Positions 10,265-10,303 of a stretch of 10,303 nt of DNA are shown here, piece after piece. The stretch lies in NCBI GenBank assembly GCA_018897415.1, contig JAHIKR010000186.1, positions 1 to 10,303 on the forward strand, in the 5' to 3' direction. The position numbers were made by a program, and so were the translations under genes. Positions within the stretch are counted from its first letter, which is position 1. Each line of letters opens with the position of its first letter. The notes beneath the pieces were generated by a model. The model saw only the letters and a list, made by a program, of their open reading frames with translations, made no database searches and was not told the origin of the DNA. The stretch comes from Pseudomonadota bacterium. Its GTDB lineage: Bacteria > Desulfobacterota > Desulfobacteria > Desulfobacterales > ETH-SRB1.

Positions 10265-10303
10265 TGGAAATGGCTCCTGCCCGCCATTGCGAGCCGTACT
10301 CAT

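Overview
This window is a large part of a gas vesicle (gvp) gene cluster, with every convincing gene on the + strand. Recognisable gas vesicle proteins are three GvpL/GvpF-family paralogs, GvpG, GvpO, GvpK and two GvpA/GvpJ-type small structural proteins, both with extra C-terminal domains. The presence of gvpK and gvpO and the coding style point to a bacterium. The likely source is an uncultivated Gram-negative anaerobe or environmental genome with moderate GC (Desulfobacterota, Nitrospirota or Omnitrophota are reasonable guesses), but the sequence alone does not settle the phylum. No gvpN and no plain short gvpA are visible, so the cluster must extend beyond the window.

Layout: 2-577 is the 3' end of a CDC48/VCP-like AAA+ ATPase. 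578-852 is a repeat-filled spacer with heptad repeats and a long palindrome. 853-1881 is a GvpL/F fused to a DnaJ J-domain. 1911-2588 is an unrecognised protein. 2739-3491 is a second GvpL/F. 3590-4322 is a tight run: gvpG, a double zinc ribbon protein and gvpO. 4399-4809 is a protein with two AbrB/SpoVT-like halves, and 4851-5120 is a small protein with a duplicated YSTGRG motif. 5175-6245 is a winged-helix protein carrying six DnaJ-type CxxCxGxG zinc-binding repeats. 6266-6619 is a GvpJ with a C-terminal zinc ribbon, 6685-6993 is gvpK, and 7124-7888 is a third GvpL/F. 7999-8364 is a four-helix-bundle protein, 8400-9419 is a GvpJ fused to two GRAM/PH-like repeats, and 9497-10222 is a soluble histidine kinase.

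How the parts may work together (inference): the GvpJ, K, L/F, G and O proteins would nucleate and assemble the vesicle shell. The AAA+ ATPase, the J-domain on a GvpL/F and the separate DnaJ-type zinc-finger protein look like a chaperone arm dedicated to the very hydrophobic shell proteins. The winged-helix, AbrB-like and kinase proteins look like local regulation.

The most striking non-coding feature is that almost every gap holds short repeats with an exact 7-bp period. The unit changes along the DNA (NAGTGRN, NAGCAAC, NAATGAC, AAATAAC, GAATGTC, AAATTGA) while the register is kept. In several gaps the array runs from inside the upstream stop codon to the downstream start codon, and in four gaps it folds back on itself around an A5/T5 loop.
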